This document shows positions 26,375 to 34,470 of a DNA stretch of 64,000 nt, one piece after another. Position numbers and translations under genes: made by a program. The stretch is from NCBI GenBank assembly GCA_041600915.1, contig JBFIJC010000001.1, positions 28,274 through 92,273 of the forward strand, given 5' to 3'. Positions within the stretch are counted from its first letter, which is position 1. Each line of letters begins with the position of its first letter. The DNA is from Nitrogeniibacter sp041600915. Lineage in GTDB: Bacteria; Pseudomonadota; Gammaproteobacteria; Burkholderiales; Rhodocyclaceae. The notes beneath the pieces are model-generated. The model was not told where the DNA came from, did not search any database, and saw nothing but the letters and a program-made list of their open reading frames with translations.

Positions 26375-26575
26375 ATGGGCGACCGAGTGATCGTGCGCAT
26401 GGCGCACATGCGCAAGCTCGGCTATTGCGCAGCCGGAGTCAGGCGGTTTGCCGAGCGCCACGACCTGGACTTCAAGGCCTTCGTGCGCGACGGAATAGAC
26501 GCCGACCGCTTGGCCGCCACCGGCGACGGCATGGCCCTGGCGGCAATCGAGGAGGCCGAGCATGGGGAGCAGTAA
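26375..26575 (+). CDS. Small tail-module protein (66 aa)
   Basis: Starts directly after the previous stop. The pattern LGYCAAGVRRFAERHDLDFKAFVRDGI-DADRLAATGDGMA is a recurrent small protein before J-like genes in betaproteobacterial phages, as I recall it. Helical, one Cys. Overlaps the J-like gene by 14 nt. Role unknown. Confidence 0.65.
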   Translation: MGDRVIVRMAHMRKLGYCAAGVRRFAERHDLDFKAFVRDGIDADRLAATGDGMALAAIEEAEHGEQ

Positions 26576-29129
26576 AAAGCAGACCGTCGGGTATAAATAC
26601 CACATCGGCCTGCACGCGATCCTGTGCCACGGGCCTGTCGACAAAGTCACCCGACTGACCTTCGACAGCAAAGTCGGATGGAGCGGCACATCGACCGGCG
26701 GACAGATCTCCGTGATCGCGCCGGACTTGTTCGGCGGCGAGGAGCGCGAGGGCGGGGTGTCCGGGGCGATCGACATCGAAATGGGGGCGTCGACGCAGGG
26801 GAAGAACTCCTATCTGCAGGGCCATCTCGGCGCTGCAATCCCCGCATTCCGCCGAGTCCTGGGCCTCGTGTTCCGCCAGTTCTACTTCGGCAACAATCCC
26901 TATTTCAAGGCATGGAGCGCCCGCGCCACGCGCATCCACGTCCGACAGGACGGAATCGCCCAGTGGTATGACGCGAAGGCCGAGATCAGCGGCGACATGA
27001 ACCCGGCGCACATCATCCGGGAAACGCTGACGGATCCGGACTGGGGAATGGGGTATCCGGAAGCCGACATGGACGATGCCGCGTTCATGGCTGCGGCCGA
27101 TACGCTGCACGCGGAAGGGATGGGCATGTCCATCCTGTGGGACAAGCAGCAGGAGCTCAGTGATTTTCTGGCGGTGATCCTCCGGCACATCGACGGATCG
27201 CTCTACACAGATCGCAGCACCGGGAGGTTTGTTCTCAAGCTGGCGCGCGACGACTACACGGTCGGGTCGCTGATTCTTCTCGATGAGTCAAACGTTGAGC
27301 GGGTATCCGACTTCAAGCGCGCGACGGTCGATGAACTGACGAATCAGGTTTCTGTGGTGTTCTGGAACAAGAGCACAGGAAAGAACGACTCCGTCACGGT
27401 TCAGGACATTGCGCTGGCTGCCAGCCAGCAGGCCACCGTCGGCACCACTGTCCAGTACCCTGGATTCACGAACGGCACCATCGCCAGCAAAGTTGCTGCA
27501 CGCGATCTACGCGCGCTCTCGACGCCGTTGGCCACGGCGACGCTCTACACCACTCGGGCAGCCGCCCAACTGAACGTCGGCGATGTCTTCCGGTTCTCGT
27601 GGGATGAATACGGCGTCGAGCAGATCGTGTTTCGCGTGACGAACATCGAGCTCGGAGAGCTGACCAGCAACCTCGTCAAGCTGTCGGTCGTGGAAGACGT
27701 ATTTGCGTTGTCGAGCGCGATCTACGCGCCGCCCCCGCCGAGCGAATGGCAGAACCCGGTCGGCAACCCCGTTGCGGCCTCCTACCGGTCGGTGTTCAAC
27801 GTTCCGTACTACCTTCTGGCGCGCGATATGGGGGATTCTGCTGCTGCGGGTCTGGACGCGACGGCATCCTATATCGCCGTGGCCGCGGCCCACCCTGGCA
27901 ACGCCTCAATCAGCGCTCAGGTCCATGTCGATGAGGGCGCCGGCTACACCCAGCAGAGCGTGCTCAACTTCTGCCCAACAGCGATCGTGTCGGGAACCTA
28001 CGGGCCGGCCGATACGGGTATCACCATATCGAGCGGTGCGGACCTCGACCTGGTGAGCTCTGGCGACATCGTTGCCATGGGCTATGGCGTGTCCGACGCC
28101 TTCGAGTTGTGCGAGGTCGTCAGCGTCACCAGTTCGACGCTCACGGTGAAGCGCGGGATGCTGGACACAGTTCCTGCGCCGATCTCTTCCGGGATCAGAA
28201 TCATGTTCCTGGGTCGCGGAGAGTACGCCGGAGACGTCCCGGTCGAGTACGCCGATGGCGAGTCGATCAGCGTCAAGCTGTTGCCGACCACCGGGAATGG
28301 GACGCTGGCTATCGGATCGGCGCCGGCCGACACGATCACCGTCGATGCGCGCCAGGACAGGCCGTACCCGCCCGGGAAACTGCGACTCAACAGCGCCGCC
28401 TACCCGACGTCCATCTCCGGCAAGTTGCTCGTCGAGTGGGCGCACCGCGATCGGCTGCAGCAGACCGCGCAGACGCTCGTCGATCAGAATGCGGCCAGCG
28501 TCGGGCCAGAGGTCGGAACGACATACACGTTGCGCCTCTACGACCAGTCGAACACGCTACGGCGTACGGTCACGGGGCTGACAGGTACGTCATTCCTGTG
28601 GGCGGCCGAGCCGATCGATTCGGTCATGATGGGCACGGAGCGCACCGGGATAACCTGGACTCAGTCGGCGACACTGGCCGGCGAATCGTCGGCCAACGCG
28701 ACGAACATGCGCGACGCCGTCCAGACGACCGGGACATGGACCAGCACCGGCGCCAGCTGGGTACAGGCGGATCTCGGGTCGGCTCAGTCGATCGGGGCTG
28801 TAGGTCTCGCGGCCGGACTCGTCGGCGTGCCTGGATCGACTTCGGCCTACCTGAACGGCTGCGTCATCCAGCACAGCCCGGATGCATCGGCATGGACAAC
28901 CGTCGATACGGTCGCAGGGGTGACAGACGGTAACGGCACCAACGTCTTCACGTTCTCGCCGGTGTCTGCTCGATACTGGCGGATCAGCAATGCCAGCCAG
29001 ATCGGGCTATCGGAATTTAGGCTGTACGCCTCGGCGACCTACAACACGTCGGTGCGCCTGGAGCTTGAATCGGTGCGTGATGGTGTGACAAGCCTGCAGA
29101 AGCACGACTACACAGTGAGTCGTGTTTGA
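26562..29129 (+). CDS. Tail tip host-specificity protein, J-like
   Basis: 855 residues. The N-terminal half has the baseplate hub pattern (GYKYHIGLHAILCHGP, LRHIDGSLYTDRSTGRFVLKL, TRAAAQLNVGDVFRF). Residues about 690-850 form a discoidin-like module: WVQADLGSAQSIGAVGLAAG, then CVIQHSPDASAWTTVDTV and RYWRISNA. The last gene of the tail operon, so it likely sets receptor binding. Contains a smaller beta repeat zone (about 430-640). Confidence 0.85.
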   Translation: MGSSKKQTVGYKYHIGLHAILCHGPVDKVTRLTFDSKVGWSGTSTGGQISVIAPDLFGGEEREGGVSGAIDIEMGASTQGKNSYLQGHLGAAIPAFRRVLGLVFRQFYFGNNPYFKAWSARATRIHVRQDGIAQWYDAKAEISGDMNPAHIIRETLTDPDWGMGYPEADMDDAAFMAAADTLHAEGMGMSILWDKQQELSDFLAVILRHIDGSLYTDRSTGRFVLKLARDDYTVGSLILLDESNVERVSDFKRATVDELTNQVSVVFWNKSTGKNDSVTVQDIALAASQQATVGTTVQYPGFTNGTIASKVAARDLRALSTPLATATLYTTRAAAQLNVGDVFRFSWDEYGVEQIVFRVTNIELGELTSNLVKLSVVEDVFALSSAIYAPPPPSEWQNPVGNPVAASYRSVFNVPYYLLARDMGDSAAAGLDATASYIAVAAAHPGNASISAQVHVDEGAGYTQQSVLNFCPTAIVSGTYGPADTGITISSGADLDLVSSGDIVAMGYGVSDAFELCEVVSVTSSTLTVKRGMLDTVPAPISSGIRIMFLGRGEYAGDVPVEYADGESISVKLLPTTGNGTLAIGSAPADTITVDARQDRPYPPGKLRLNSAAYPTSISGKLLVEWAHRDRLQQTAQTLVDQNAASVGPEVGTTYTLRLYDQSNTLRRTVTGLTGTSFLWAAEPIDSVMMGTERTGITWTQSATLAGESSANATNMRDAVQTTGTWTSTGASWVQADLGSAQSIGAVGLAAGLVGVPGSTSAYLNGCVIQHSPDASAWTTVDTVAGVTDGNGTNVFTFSPVSARYWRISNASQIGLSEFRLYASATYNTSVRLELESVRDGVTSLQKHDYTVSRV

Positions 29130-29388
29130 CGTACTTTGGTGGGCCGGCTGTCAGGCCGGCACGGCGAGCACATTGATCCACATGTAAAGGAATCGCAAGA
29201 ATCTTTACTAAAGCGACACCACACGCAAAGATTCGGCCTGTTTTTATGCAGGTCACAGCCCGCCAGATCGGCCGGCGAATCAAAAACTTTTTTCAGCGGC
29301 TCCCCAGAAATCCCCCGCGTGGCTTTCAATGCCGCGCCACTGCTGGTGGTTCGGCGCATGCAACCGGCACCAGTTCTACAAATTAGCC
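29130..29388. other. Prophage-host junction region without genes
   Basis: No convincing gene. A hairpin GCCGGC / GCCGGC (29143-29160) just after the J-like stop lacks a T tract and is a weak terminator candidate. The prophage right end must lie in here, but without the left end no att repeat can be named. AT content rises toward 29380, where the tRNA promoter begins. Confidence 0.5.
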
Positions 29389-29417
29389 TTGACGACGCTA
29401 ATTATTTAGTCTAAAGT
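29389..29417 (+). promoter_or_regulatory. Promoter of tRNA-fMet
   Basis: TTGACG (29389-29394), 17-nt spacer, TAAAGT (29412-29417). Predicted start about 7 nt before the tRNA. A strong host-type promoter, which suggests that the tRNA is chromosomal rather than phage cargo. Confidence 0.75.
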
Positions 29418-29430
29418 CTCGTTTCTCTGA

Positions 29431-29506
<76 letters not shown>

Positions 29507-29511
29507 AACAG

Positions 29512-29555
29512 AAAGCACAAGGCCCGTATCGAAAGATCGGGCCTTGTGCTTTTCT
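29512..29555 (+). terminator. Terminator of tRNA-fMet
   Basis: 15-bp stem AAAGCACAAGGCCCG / CGGGCCTTGTGCTTT (29512-29526 with 29538-29552), then TTTCTG on the plus strand. Ends the tRNA transcript. Confidence 0.85.
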
Positions 29556-29693
29556 GCGTCTGTTTGTGGTGCGTAGGTGCAAATCTACGCTTTGGCGCGC
29601 GCGCAACTGTCGGCAACGATCGCGCACGGGAGTCGTCTGTAAGCTTGCTTGCGCGGTGTTTTGAGTCTGGATCTGGCGCACGGGTAGTGGCGC

Positions 29694-29735
29694 TCAATAA
29701 AAAAGGCCAGAACTCCCGACTGAGCGTTCTGGCCT
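29694..29735 (-). terminator. Displaced native terminator of ssrA
   Basis: Stem AAGGCCAGAAC / GTTCTGGCCTT (29702-29712 with 29725-29735). The T tract is on the minus strand (TTTTTTATT), so it stops leftward transcription. It lies 30 nt beyond the left copy of the tmRNA 3' end, where the ssrA terminator would be before the island inserted. Confidence 0.75.
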
Positions 29736-29764
29736 TCTTCAGGATCTTTTCAGACCCTCTTGTT

Positions 29765-29781
29765 GGTGGAGCCGGGGGGAG
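29765..29781. repeat. Distal att site of the island
   Basis: Identical over 17 nt to the tmRNA 3' terminus at 36153-36169. Together with the following GGCTCCACC it can form a perfect 9-bp hairpin (29766-29790). Confidence 0.85.
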
Positions 29782-29839
29782 GCTCCACCCGTTTATGTGT
29801 TCTCCGACCAATCAACGACTTGGCAGCGTTCGGTTCATA

Positions 29840-29864
29840 AAATGGCACACCGAAGTGGCACACT
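29840..29864 (+). repeat. Integrase arm-type sites, left end
   Basis: Two tandem copies of AARTGGCACAC at 29840-29850 and 29853-29863, 60-100 bp inside the left att core. The third copy is at the other end (36078-36088). Same orientation in all three. Confidence 0.65.
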
Positions 29865-29892
29865 GTGATGGTAGCTTAGTTTGATTCCTGCC

Positions 29893-29916
29893 TGCGGACG
29901 GGGGTTCGATTCCCCC
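29893..29916 (+). repeat. Inverted 24-bp copy of the tmRNA T arm
   Basis: Exact reverse complement of 36164-36187 in ssrA, covering the T stem-loop. It forms a perfect 8-bp hairpin (GACGGGGG/CCCCCGTC). Orientation is opposite to the att direct repeats, so it is not the att site itself. Origin: perhaps an att remnant of another ssrA-specific element. Confidence 0.8.
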
Positions 29917-30339
29917 GTCTGGTGCTAGGTATAAGCATCGGCTCGGCACGTCGGAAAAAATTTTCAGCGCTGGGCATCGCGGAGCTGAGATCATTTCTAA
30001 GACACCCACCCTCATTGGCCATAAGGTTTGAAAATTTTGATGCCGCAGTGAAAGCGGTATGAACCGCATCAATCCTTACATATCACCAATGTTTCAAGCG
30101 GCGCTATTCGGTTGCATCGTGGTTGCTGCTCGTGGGTTGTTCATAGAAATCCGGGGGCGCGCTGGATTCGGCTTCTTGTGAAGCTGAGAGTGCTGATGGG
30201 GCGCTGTCGGCCTGCGTTTCGGGCTTGGGGGTGATGATCCTGCTCGGATGTGGGGCGTGACAGTTCAGGGGGCTGGTGAGAAGAGGGCAGAGGTGCTTCT
30301 CTATAGATGCAGGCTGTGATGCGCGAAGTCCGTCAGTGA
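29917..30339. other. Left part of island, no assigned gene
   Basis: Downstream of the rep stop. A minus-strand frame stays open from inside rep to 30104 and would encode a Pro/Ser-rich tail, but it has no start codon of its own after the rep stop. No promoter, RNA gene or other repeat is evident. Base composition is lower in GC than the prophage. Confidence 0.4.
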
Positions 30340-31275
30340 TTACGGGGTTTTCAAGGTGTCGTAGTCGGGATATTCCGCCCTTTTTTGTGGCGCTACCAAT
30401 CGAGAAAGCTCGTCTCTGAGAGTCTTCAGCGCCCCTCCGATCATGCGGTTGGCCTCCACGTCTGAGATCACTTGGTAGTCGTGTTTTGCGGCCCATGAAG
30501 CACCGTAGCTGTTCCATGCACGCTTGACCTTCTCGCTCTCCTTGTTGGCTGCGTGTGCGGCTTTGGTGATGCTCTCGGGCAACGTTGCGCGTGATCGCTT
30601 GATCTTCGGCTTAATCCCGGCTGCGACGTACAGGAAGCGCGAAAGGTAGCTTCGCATGCGATCCCCAAAGTCGGGGAGCATCGAAACACGTGACACGAGC
30701 GCATTCTGGCAGCCGCCAGCCGCAAGCGTCGCTTCGAGGCGAACGCAGTGACGTTGTAGCGGCTGCTTGTTGTCATGGGTTTTGACGTACAGCCGCACCT
30801 GCTCGTAACCGCTGGGGTTTTGCCAGTAAATCGTCTGTGCGCCGCTGCTGGTGGCTAGCGTGTCCAGCGTGATCCTGCCGTCGCGCAGGTCGAAATACTT
30901 GCGCCGCCCGACCTCCCGCATGCTGTCGTGTCGCTGGGGGAATAGTCGGCTCTTTAGCCAGTTGTGTAGCTCAATCAACTGTGCAGCATCATTGGAGCCG
31001 TTCTTAGGAAAGAAGTCGACAGCGACTTCGATGGCAAGCACCTTCGTGTCGGGGTGATGATCGACCAGATATTGCAGGTCGGAAACGGTCGGATCATGAA
31101 TTGTCAGACGGTCATCTTGAATGCCCCGCCAGCGATTCGGTGCATTGATCCGACCGTCGACCGCACGCTTGAGGGCAAATGCGGCCCGTTGGTCCTTGAG
31201 TGACACTGGAAGGCCGATAGTGATGAAGTCAATCTTCGCCCGTGGCTTGAACTGCCGCGTTATGCTATTATTCAT
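30340..31275 (-). CDS. Candidate replication initiator (Rep_trans/RstA-like)
   Basis: 311 residues. KVLAIEVAVDFFP (about 75-87) and YEQVRLYVKTHDN then CVRLEATLAAGG (about 150-190) resemble the acidic, RxYxK and RxE strands of rolling-circle initiators of filamentous-phage and Rep_trans type. The catalytic Tyr cannot be fixed by eye. The C-terminal third is basic. It is the last gene of a minus-strand operon starting near 32505. A structural or regulatory DNA-binding role is the alternative. Confidence 0.5.
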   Translation of the reverse strand: MNNSITRQFKPRAKIDFITIGLPVSLKDQRAAFALKRAVDGRINAPNRWRGIQDDRLTIHDPTVSDLQYLVDHHPDTKVLAIEVAVDFFPKNGSNDAAQLIELHNWLKSRLFPQRHDSMREVGRRKYFDLRDGRITLDTLATSSGAQTIYWQNPSGYEQVRLYVKTHDNKQPLQRHCVRLEATLAAGGCQNALVSRVSMLPDFGDRMRSYLSRFLYVAAGIKPKIKRSRATLPESITKAAHAANKESEKVKRAWNSYGASWAAKHDYQVISDVEANRMIGGALKTLRDELSRLVAPQKRAEYPDYDTLKTP

Positions 31276-31369
31276 TTTGGATATTTTATTTGCCGCCGCG
31301 TGGCCTTGTGCCCGCTGGCGGCTTTGTTTTTGTACGGCCCGGTCAGTCAGTCATAACTGAGTAGCAAGA

Positions 31370-31399
31370 GCACCGGGAAAGGCCAGTCTTTCCCAGTGC
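31370..31399. repeat. Long hairpin between rep and its upstream gene
   Basis: GCAC-GGGAAAG / CTTTCCC-GTGC with one mismatch (31370-31380 with 31388-31399 region), six-nt loop. It has no T tract on either side, so it is not an obvious terminator. Next to a rep gene, a double-strand or single-strand origin is possible. Confidence 0.5.
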
Positions 31400-31404
31400 C
31401 CCTG

Positions 31405-31575
31405 TTATGCGGCCTCGCTCAGTGTTGTGCGCCCGTGGCAGTCATTTATGAGTACGAACCGTACGCGTGCAGCGTTGGTGCCGGTGTGAATGATTGTGTG
31501 CCCGGCATCGGTCGTGTGTTCGATGATCGCGGCTTCAAGGTAATCTGCGGTCTGCTGCATGGTCAGGTGTTGCAT
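31405..31575 (-). CDS. Small island protein (56 aa)
   Basis: ATG at 31575 with GGGAG upstream is preferred to an upstream start overlapping the previous gene more deeply. The product is MQHLTMQQTADYLEAAII..., short, with a helix then a beta hairpin. No family recognised. Overlaps the preceding gene by 13 nt, so it is coupled with it. Confidence 0.55.
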   Translation of the reverse strand: MQHLTMQQTADYLEAAIIEHTTDAGHTIIHTGTNAARVRFVLINDCHGRTTLSEAA

Positions 31576-31982
31576 GGGTACTCCCTTGTGGATGATGAGC
31601 GGGAACCGCCGCCCCGGCTTTGGTAGTGTGCCTGGCACATAATCAGGTGATGTTTGATGCGGGTTCCGTGTTTGTCGAACCTGTTCAGACGCCACGGCAG
31701 GCAGGGGTCAATATCAAGCCTTGTTGGCGTAATTGGTGCCTTTCCAGCTGTCGGAACTGTCGCCAGCACCGCGTCAATGAAGCTCTTGACGCTCCGGGCG
31801 TCATAGACCGGACGGAACGCACGCCCGTCGTGCAACTTGCCGCACGGCAGCAAGGTTAGTCCGTGGATGTTTGCCCGGTCGCGAAGGGCGTCGCTAAGAA
31901 AATCCCGCCACTGTCGAAGAGGGCCAAGCTCCCTGCGCAGCAGGTAGGCGGCTTCAGCCGCAGAAATCGTCAGCGCGTGCAT
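31563..31982 (-). CDS. Small DNA-binding-like island protein (139 aa)
   Basis: AAYLLRRELGPLRQW and later RPVYDARSVKSFIDAVL follow the pattern of small plasmid and integrated-element regulators. The C-terminus is polar and variable. Starts 1 nt after the preceding 173-residue gene, in the operon leading to rep. Role in copy control or excision is inference. Confidence 0.6.
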   Translation of the reverse strand: MHALTISAAEAAYLLRRELGPLRQWRDFLSDALRDRANIHGLTLLPCGKLHDGRAFRPVYDARSVKSFIDAVLATVPTAGKAPITPTRLDIDPCLPWRLNRFDKHGTRIKHHLIMCQAHYQSRGGGSRSSSTREYPCNT

Positions 31983-31983
31983 A

Positions 31984-32505
31984 TCATTCCTTCCTTTTTA
32001 CTACAACATCGGCATTTTCTGTCACGGTCTGGTATTTGGCCTGTTGCGCTTGTCCGCCTGCTTCCGTGACGAGTTGGGCGGCTATTTCACGCGCCTGCTC
32101 AACCGGCAGGCGATATACCAGTAAATGCGGGTTAGTTACGATCAGTTGAACGAACGGCGTCCCGGTGGCTTCGTCGTATTGACGACTGATGCCGGTAACG
32201 TCGAAGCGCCGCCCGGTGCTGCTTCCGCCGCGCTCATTAAATCCAACTGCGCAGAGGGCTTCCATCGCGCGGGGGGATAGTTGCCCCGTCTGCCGAGACC
32301 GCTCCCACACGGCAAAGCGTTCCAATTCGTTCTGACGGTAAAACGAACCGCGTCCGACTCGTTCAATGGCGATGCGATAAATGGCGGGGCGTGCCGTGTT
32401 GGCGTTGTTTCGAAGCCATAACGCCCACTGGTCTGGGCTCTTGTCGGGGAGCTGTTGCGCTAGCCATTTCGCTGCTGCCTGCCTGCTCAATAGGTCGGAT
32501 GTCAT
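31984..32505 (-). CDS. Island protein with N-terminal DNA-binding-like region (173 aa)
   Basis: First gene of the minus-strand operon. LSRQAAAKWLAQQL then YRQNELERFAVWERSR looks like an excisionase-type winged helix or MerR-like reader. The C-terminal half (TGISRQYDEATGTPFVQLIV) is a beta domain. No family recognised. It is divergent from the serine recombinase across a 154-nt region with an inverted repeat. Confidence 0.6.
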   Translation of the reverse strand: MTSDLLSRQAAAKWLAQQLPDKSPDQWALWLRNNANTARPAIYRIAIERVGRGSFYRQNELERFAVWERSRQTGQLSPRAMEALCAVGFNERGGSSTGRRFDVTGISRQYDEATGTPFVQLIVTNPHLLVYRLPVEQAREIAAQLVTEAGGQAQQAKYQTVTENADVVVKRKE

Positions 32506-32611
32506 GTGGATGCACTCATTTTTGTTAGCATGAACATGACTATATCATGAATCATAAACGAATGCAATCGAAAGATTCGTTATTGATCTTTTTGATTGCT
32601 TCGCATATGCT

Positions 32612-32646
32612 GACTACACATTAAACGAACATCTTGTGATGTAGTC
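32612..32646. promoter_or_regulatory. Inverted repeat ahead of the serine recombinase
   Basis: GACTACA (32612-32618) and TGTAGTC (32640-32646), 21-nt spacer, in the divergent region. Dyads of this size are typical of resolvase subsites or operators. The ribosome binding site AGGAG follows at 32647-32652. Confidence 0.5.
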
Positions 32647-32659
32647 AGGAGCGGATGTC

Positions 32660-33352
32660 ATGGCAAACGGCAAATTCATCGCCTACTATCGGGTCAGTAC
32701 GCAAAAGCAGGGAATGTCAGGGCTTGGACTTGAAGCGCAGCGGGCCGCTGTCAGTCGCTATCTAAATGGCGGCACATGGGAGCTGGCTGGCGAGTTTCAG
32801 GAGGTAGAGACCGGAAAGGGAGCCGATGCGCTCGCGAAACGCCCACAACTACGCGCTGCACTCGATGCGTGCCGAAGGTTAGGTGCGACGCTCTTGATTG
32901 CAAAGTTGGACCGCCTCGCCCGAAACGTCCATTTCGTTTCTGGTCTGCTCGAAACCGGCGTGGAGTTCGTGGCGGCTGACATGCCCCAAGCCAATAAGGT
33001 CATGATTCAGATGCACGCGGTGATGAGCGAATGGGAGCGCGATCAGGTCAGTGCCCGTACGAAGGCGGCGCTGGCCGCAGCTAAAGCGAGGGGGGTCGTG
33101 CTCGGCGCCGCCGGCGCCGCTAACTTGAAGCCGAATATCGAAGAGCGCCAGCGGGCTGCAGATGCGTTTGCGTTAAAACTAGAGGGGATAATTCAGGGGT
33201 TTATAGCTGTTGGATTGACGCAAAGGGAAATGGTGACGCAGCTAAATCAGCTGGGCATACGATCCTCGCGGGGAGGGGAGTGGTCTCTGATTCAGCTGCA
33301 GAGGGTTCGCCAGAGAATAGATCGGAAACTTGCAGCGGAATCGTCGCCCTAA
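32660..33352 (+). CDS. Serine recombinase (resolvase/invertase family)
   Basis: 230 residues. YYRVSTQKQ gives R11 and nucleophile S13; AKLDRLARN near 77-85 holds the conserved DRLAR motif; EFVAADMPQANKVMIQMHAVMSEWERDQVSART follows as in resolvases. The C-terminal HTH (GLTQREMVTQLNQLGIRSSRGGEW) would bind DNA. It is the small-resolvase class rather than a large serine integrase. The only plus-strand gene of the island. It may resolve dimers or invert DNA. Confidence 0.88.
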   Translation: MANGKFIAYYRVSTQKQGMSGLGLEAQRAAVSRYLNGGTWELAGEFQEVETGKGADALAKRPQLRAALDACRRLGATLLIAKLDRLARNVHFVSGLLETGVEFVAADMPQANKVMIQMHAVMSEWERDQVSARTKAALAAAKARGVVLGAAGAANLKPNIEERQRAADAFALKLEGIIQGFIAVGLTQREMVTQLNQLGIRSSRGGEWSLIQLQRVRQRIDRKLAAESSP

Positions 33353-33663
33353 CGCATGCAGGCAGAAAAAACGATGTCGTATGCGTCAGAAGGACTCTGG
33401 ATGCCAGCGTCGCCGTATATGGCCGTAACGACGCCCTGCGCCGCATCCTTTTTCTGCGGGTCGTGAGCAAGCATGTCTCCTACTACGCGTAGCACTGAAA
33501 CCATGCTGTGCCCGTCATTTTTTGTACGATAAGCGTTTGCACCTATGTCTGCGAGTTGCCGGCAGTCATTGGCCCCACCAATGTTTCTGGCGATGCTCGG
33601 TAGAGCTACAAGAGCTGCAGACACCAAGAAACCGCATAAAACTGCATTTTTTATCACGGTCAC
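33349..33663 (-). CDS. Exported protein of unknown function (104 aa)
   Basis: N-terminal signal sequence (residues 1-25, FLVSAALVALPSIA) with predicted cut after SIA. The mature part has two Cys (NDCRQLADIG and FSACMR), which could form a disulfide in the periplasm. GTG start abuts the stop of the next upstream gene, so the two are an operon. Overlaps the recombinase 3' end by 4 nt in convergent orientation. No family recognised. Confidence 0.6.
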   Translation of the reverse strand: MTVIKNAVLCGFLVSAALVALPSIARNIGGANDCRQLADIGANAYRTKNDGHSMVSVLRVVGDMLAHDPQKKDAAQGVVTAIYGDAGIQSPSDAYDIVFSACMR

Positions 33664-34206
33664 CTAGTTCATATCCACATCGATCTTGAGTAGATTCGCC
33701 ACCTTGTCGAACTCGGCAAGCGATGCGCTGAAATTGTCTTGGCCTATCGTCCCAATCGTGACTTTCCATTGGGCGAGTAGTTGTTTCGCCGTAGGCTGAT
33801 TCTTCTTCTTGAAAGAGAGTACGAAGCTTCTAGTGTTCGTCGACACAGCTGCGGTCGCTTGCTCGACACACTTTTCGCCTTTTAGTCCTTCGGTTACGTG
33901 TTTTTCACGTGCCTGCTTTTTCAGGGTCAATTTTTCTGTGTATGACAGATCGGTCCCATAGCCGCGGTTCATGTTGGCCACCATTTTGTCGGCCTGCATT
34001 TCCATGTAGGTCGCTTGAATGCCGATCATGTCCGCCATATGCAATTTCGCGCAGGTCATGATTCCGTCTCGTATGGCATCAATTTGCTGGACTTGTTCTT
34101 CTTTACTTACCAACTTCGTTGGATTTTTTGCCGCAGCAGGAGCGGAGCAGGCTATGAAGATGCCTGCAAGGAAAGTGGCTGCAAGTGTTGGTGATTTTAT
34201 TGGCAT
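33664..34206 (-). CDS. Exported protein of unknown function (180 aa)
   Basis: Signal sequence 1-26 (FLAGIFIACSAPAAA). The mature part is Lys/Glu/Met-rich, mostly helical, with two Cys (MTCAKLHM, GEKCVEQA). IACS could be a lipobox but the -3 residue is unusual. It forms an operon with the following exported protein. Could serve the host envelope or surface exclusion; no evidence for either. Confidence 0.6.
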   Translation of the reverse strand: MPIKSPTLAATFLAGIFIACSAPAAAKNPTKLVSKEEQVQQIDAIRDGIMTCAKLHMADMIGIQATYMEMQADKMVANMNRGYGTDLSYTEKLTLKKQAREKHVTEGLKGEKCVEQATAAVSTNTRSFVLSFKKKNQPTAKQLLAQWKVTIGTIGQDNFSASLAEFDKVANLLKIDVDMN

Positions 34207-34470
34207 TTTCGTCTAGTCGGTGAGTAGCCTTTAAGGATCTCACGATTGCAGTGCCCGCGTCGAAGACTTTTTCAACGGGGCACATTGGTTGATTTTTCAG
34301 CTGTGCTCGTGCCGTCATATGGCCGCGTTAGCAGTGCGACCTGCGGAGGGGTGCTATAGGTACTCGGCAGTCCAGCTTACGTTGAGATGCACGCTCGACT
34401 TCCCTGAGCACACCAGAGTTATACGGCCCATGTAGATTTTTTGGGTAGGCTTATTTAGCTCGACTACCAG
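34207..34470. other. Intergenic region upstream of the exported-protein pair
   Basis: 264 nt lying between integrase stop and the 34206 start. No gene or clear terminator recognised; it should hold the promoter of the exported pair. Confidence 0.4.

Larger units (their letters stand above)
1..29129 (+). mobile_element. Siphovirus-type prophage, late region (left end outside window)
   Basis: Unbroken plus-strand run of virion genes: terminase pair, portal, MuF protein, lysis genes, scaffold, capsid, connector and neck proteins, tail tube, frameshifted tail chaperones, tape measure and lambda-like tail-tip genes ending with a J-like protein. A tail tube plus an 820-residue tape measure indicates a long non-contractile tail. 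No integrase, repressor or replication genes are in view, so they should lie to the left. Genes overlap or nearly abut and none is visibly broken, so the late region looks intact. The right boundary falls between 29129 and the tRNA-fMet promoter at 29389, but no att repeat can be recognised without the left end. Confidence 0.95.

Noticed and set aside
30104..30339. Pro/Ser-rich extension of rep by a -1 frameshift
   Set aside because: The frame is open past the rep stop, but the sequence before it (TTG AAA ACC CCG TAA) is not a canonical slippery heptamer in phase, and no own start codon exists.
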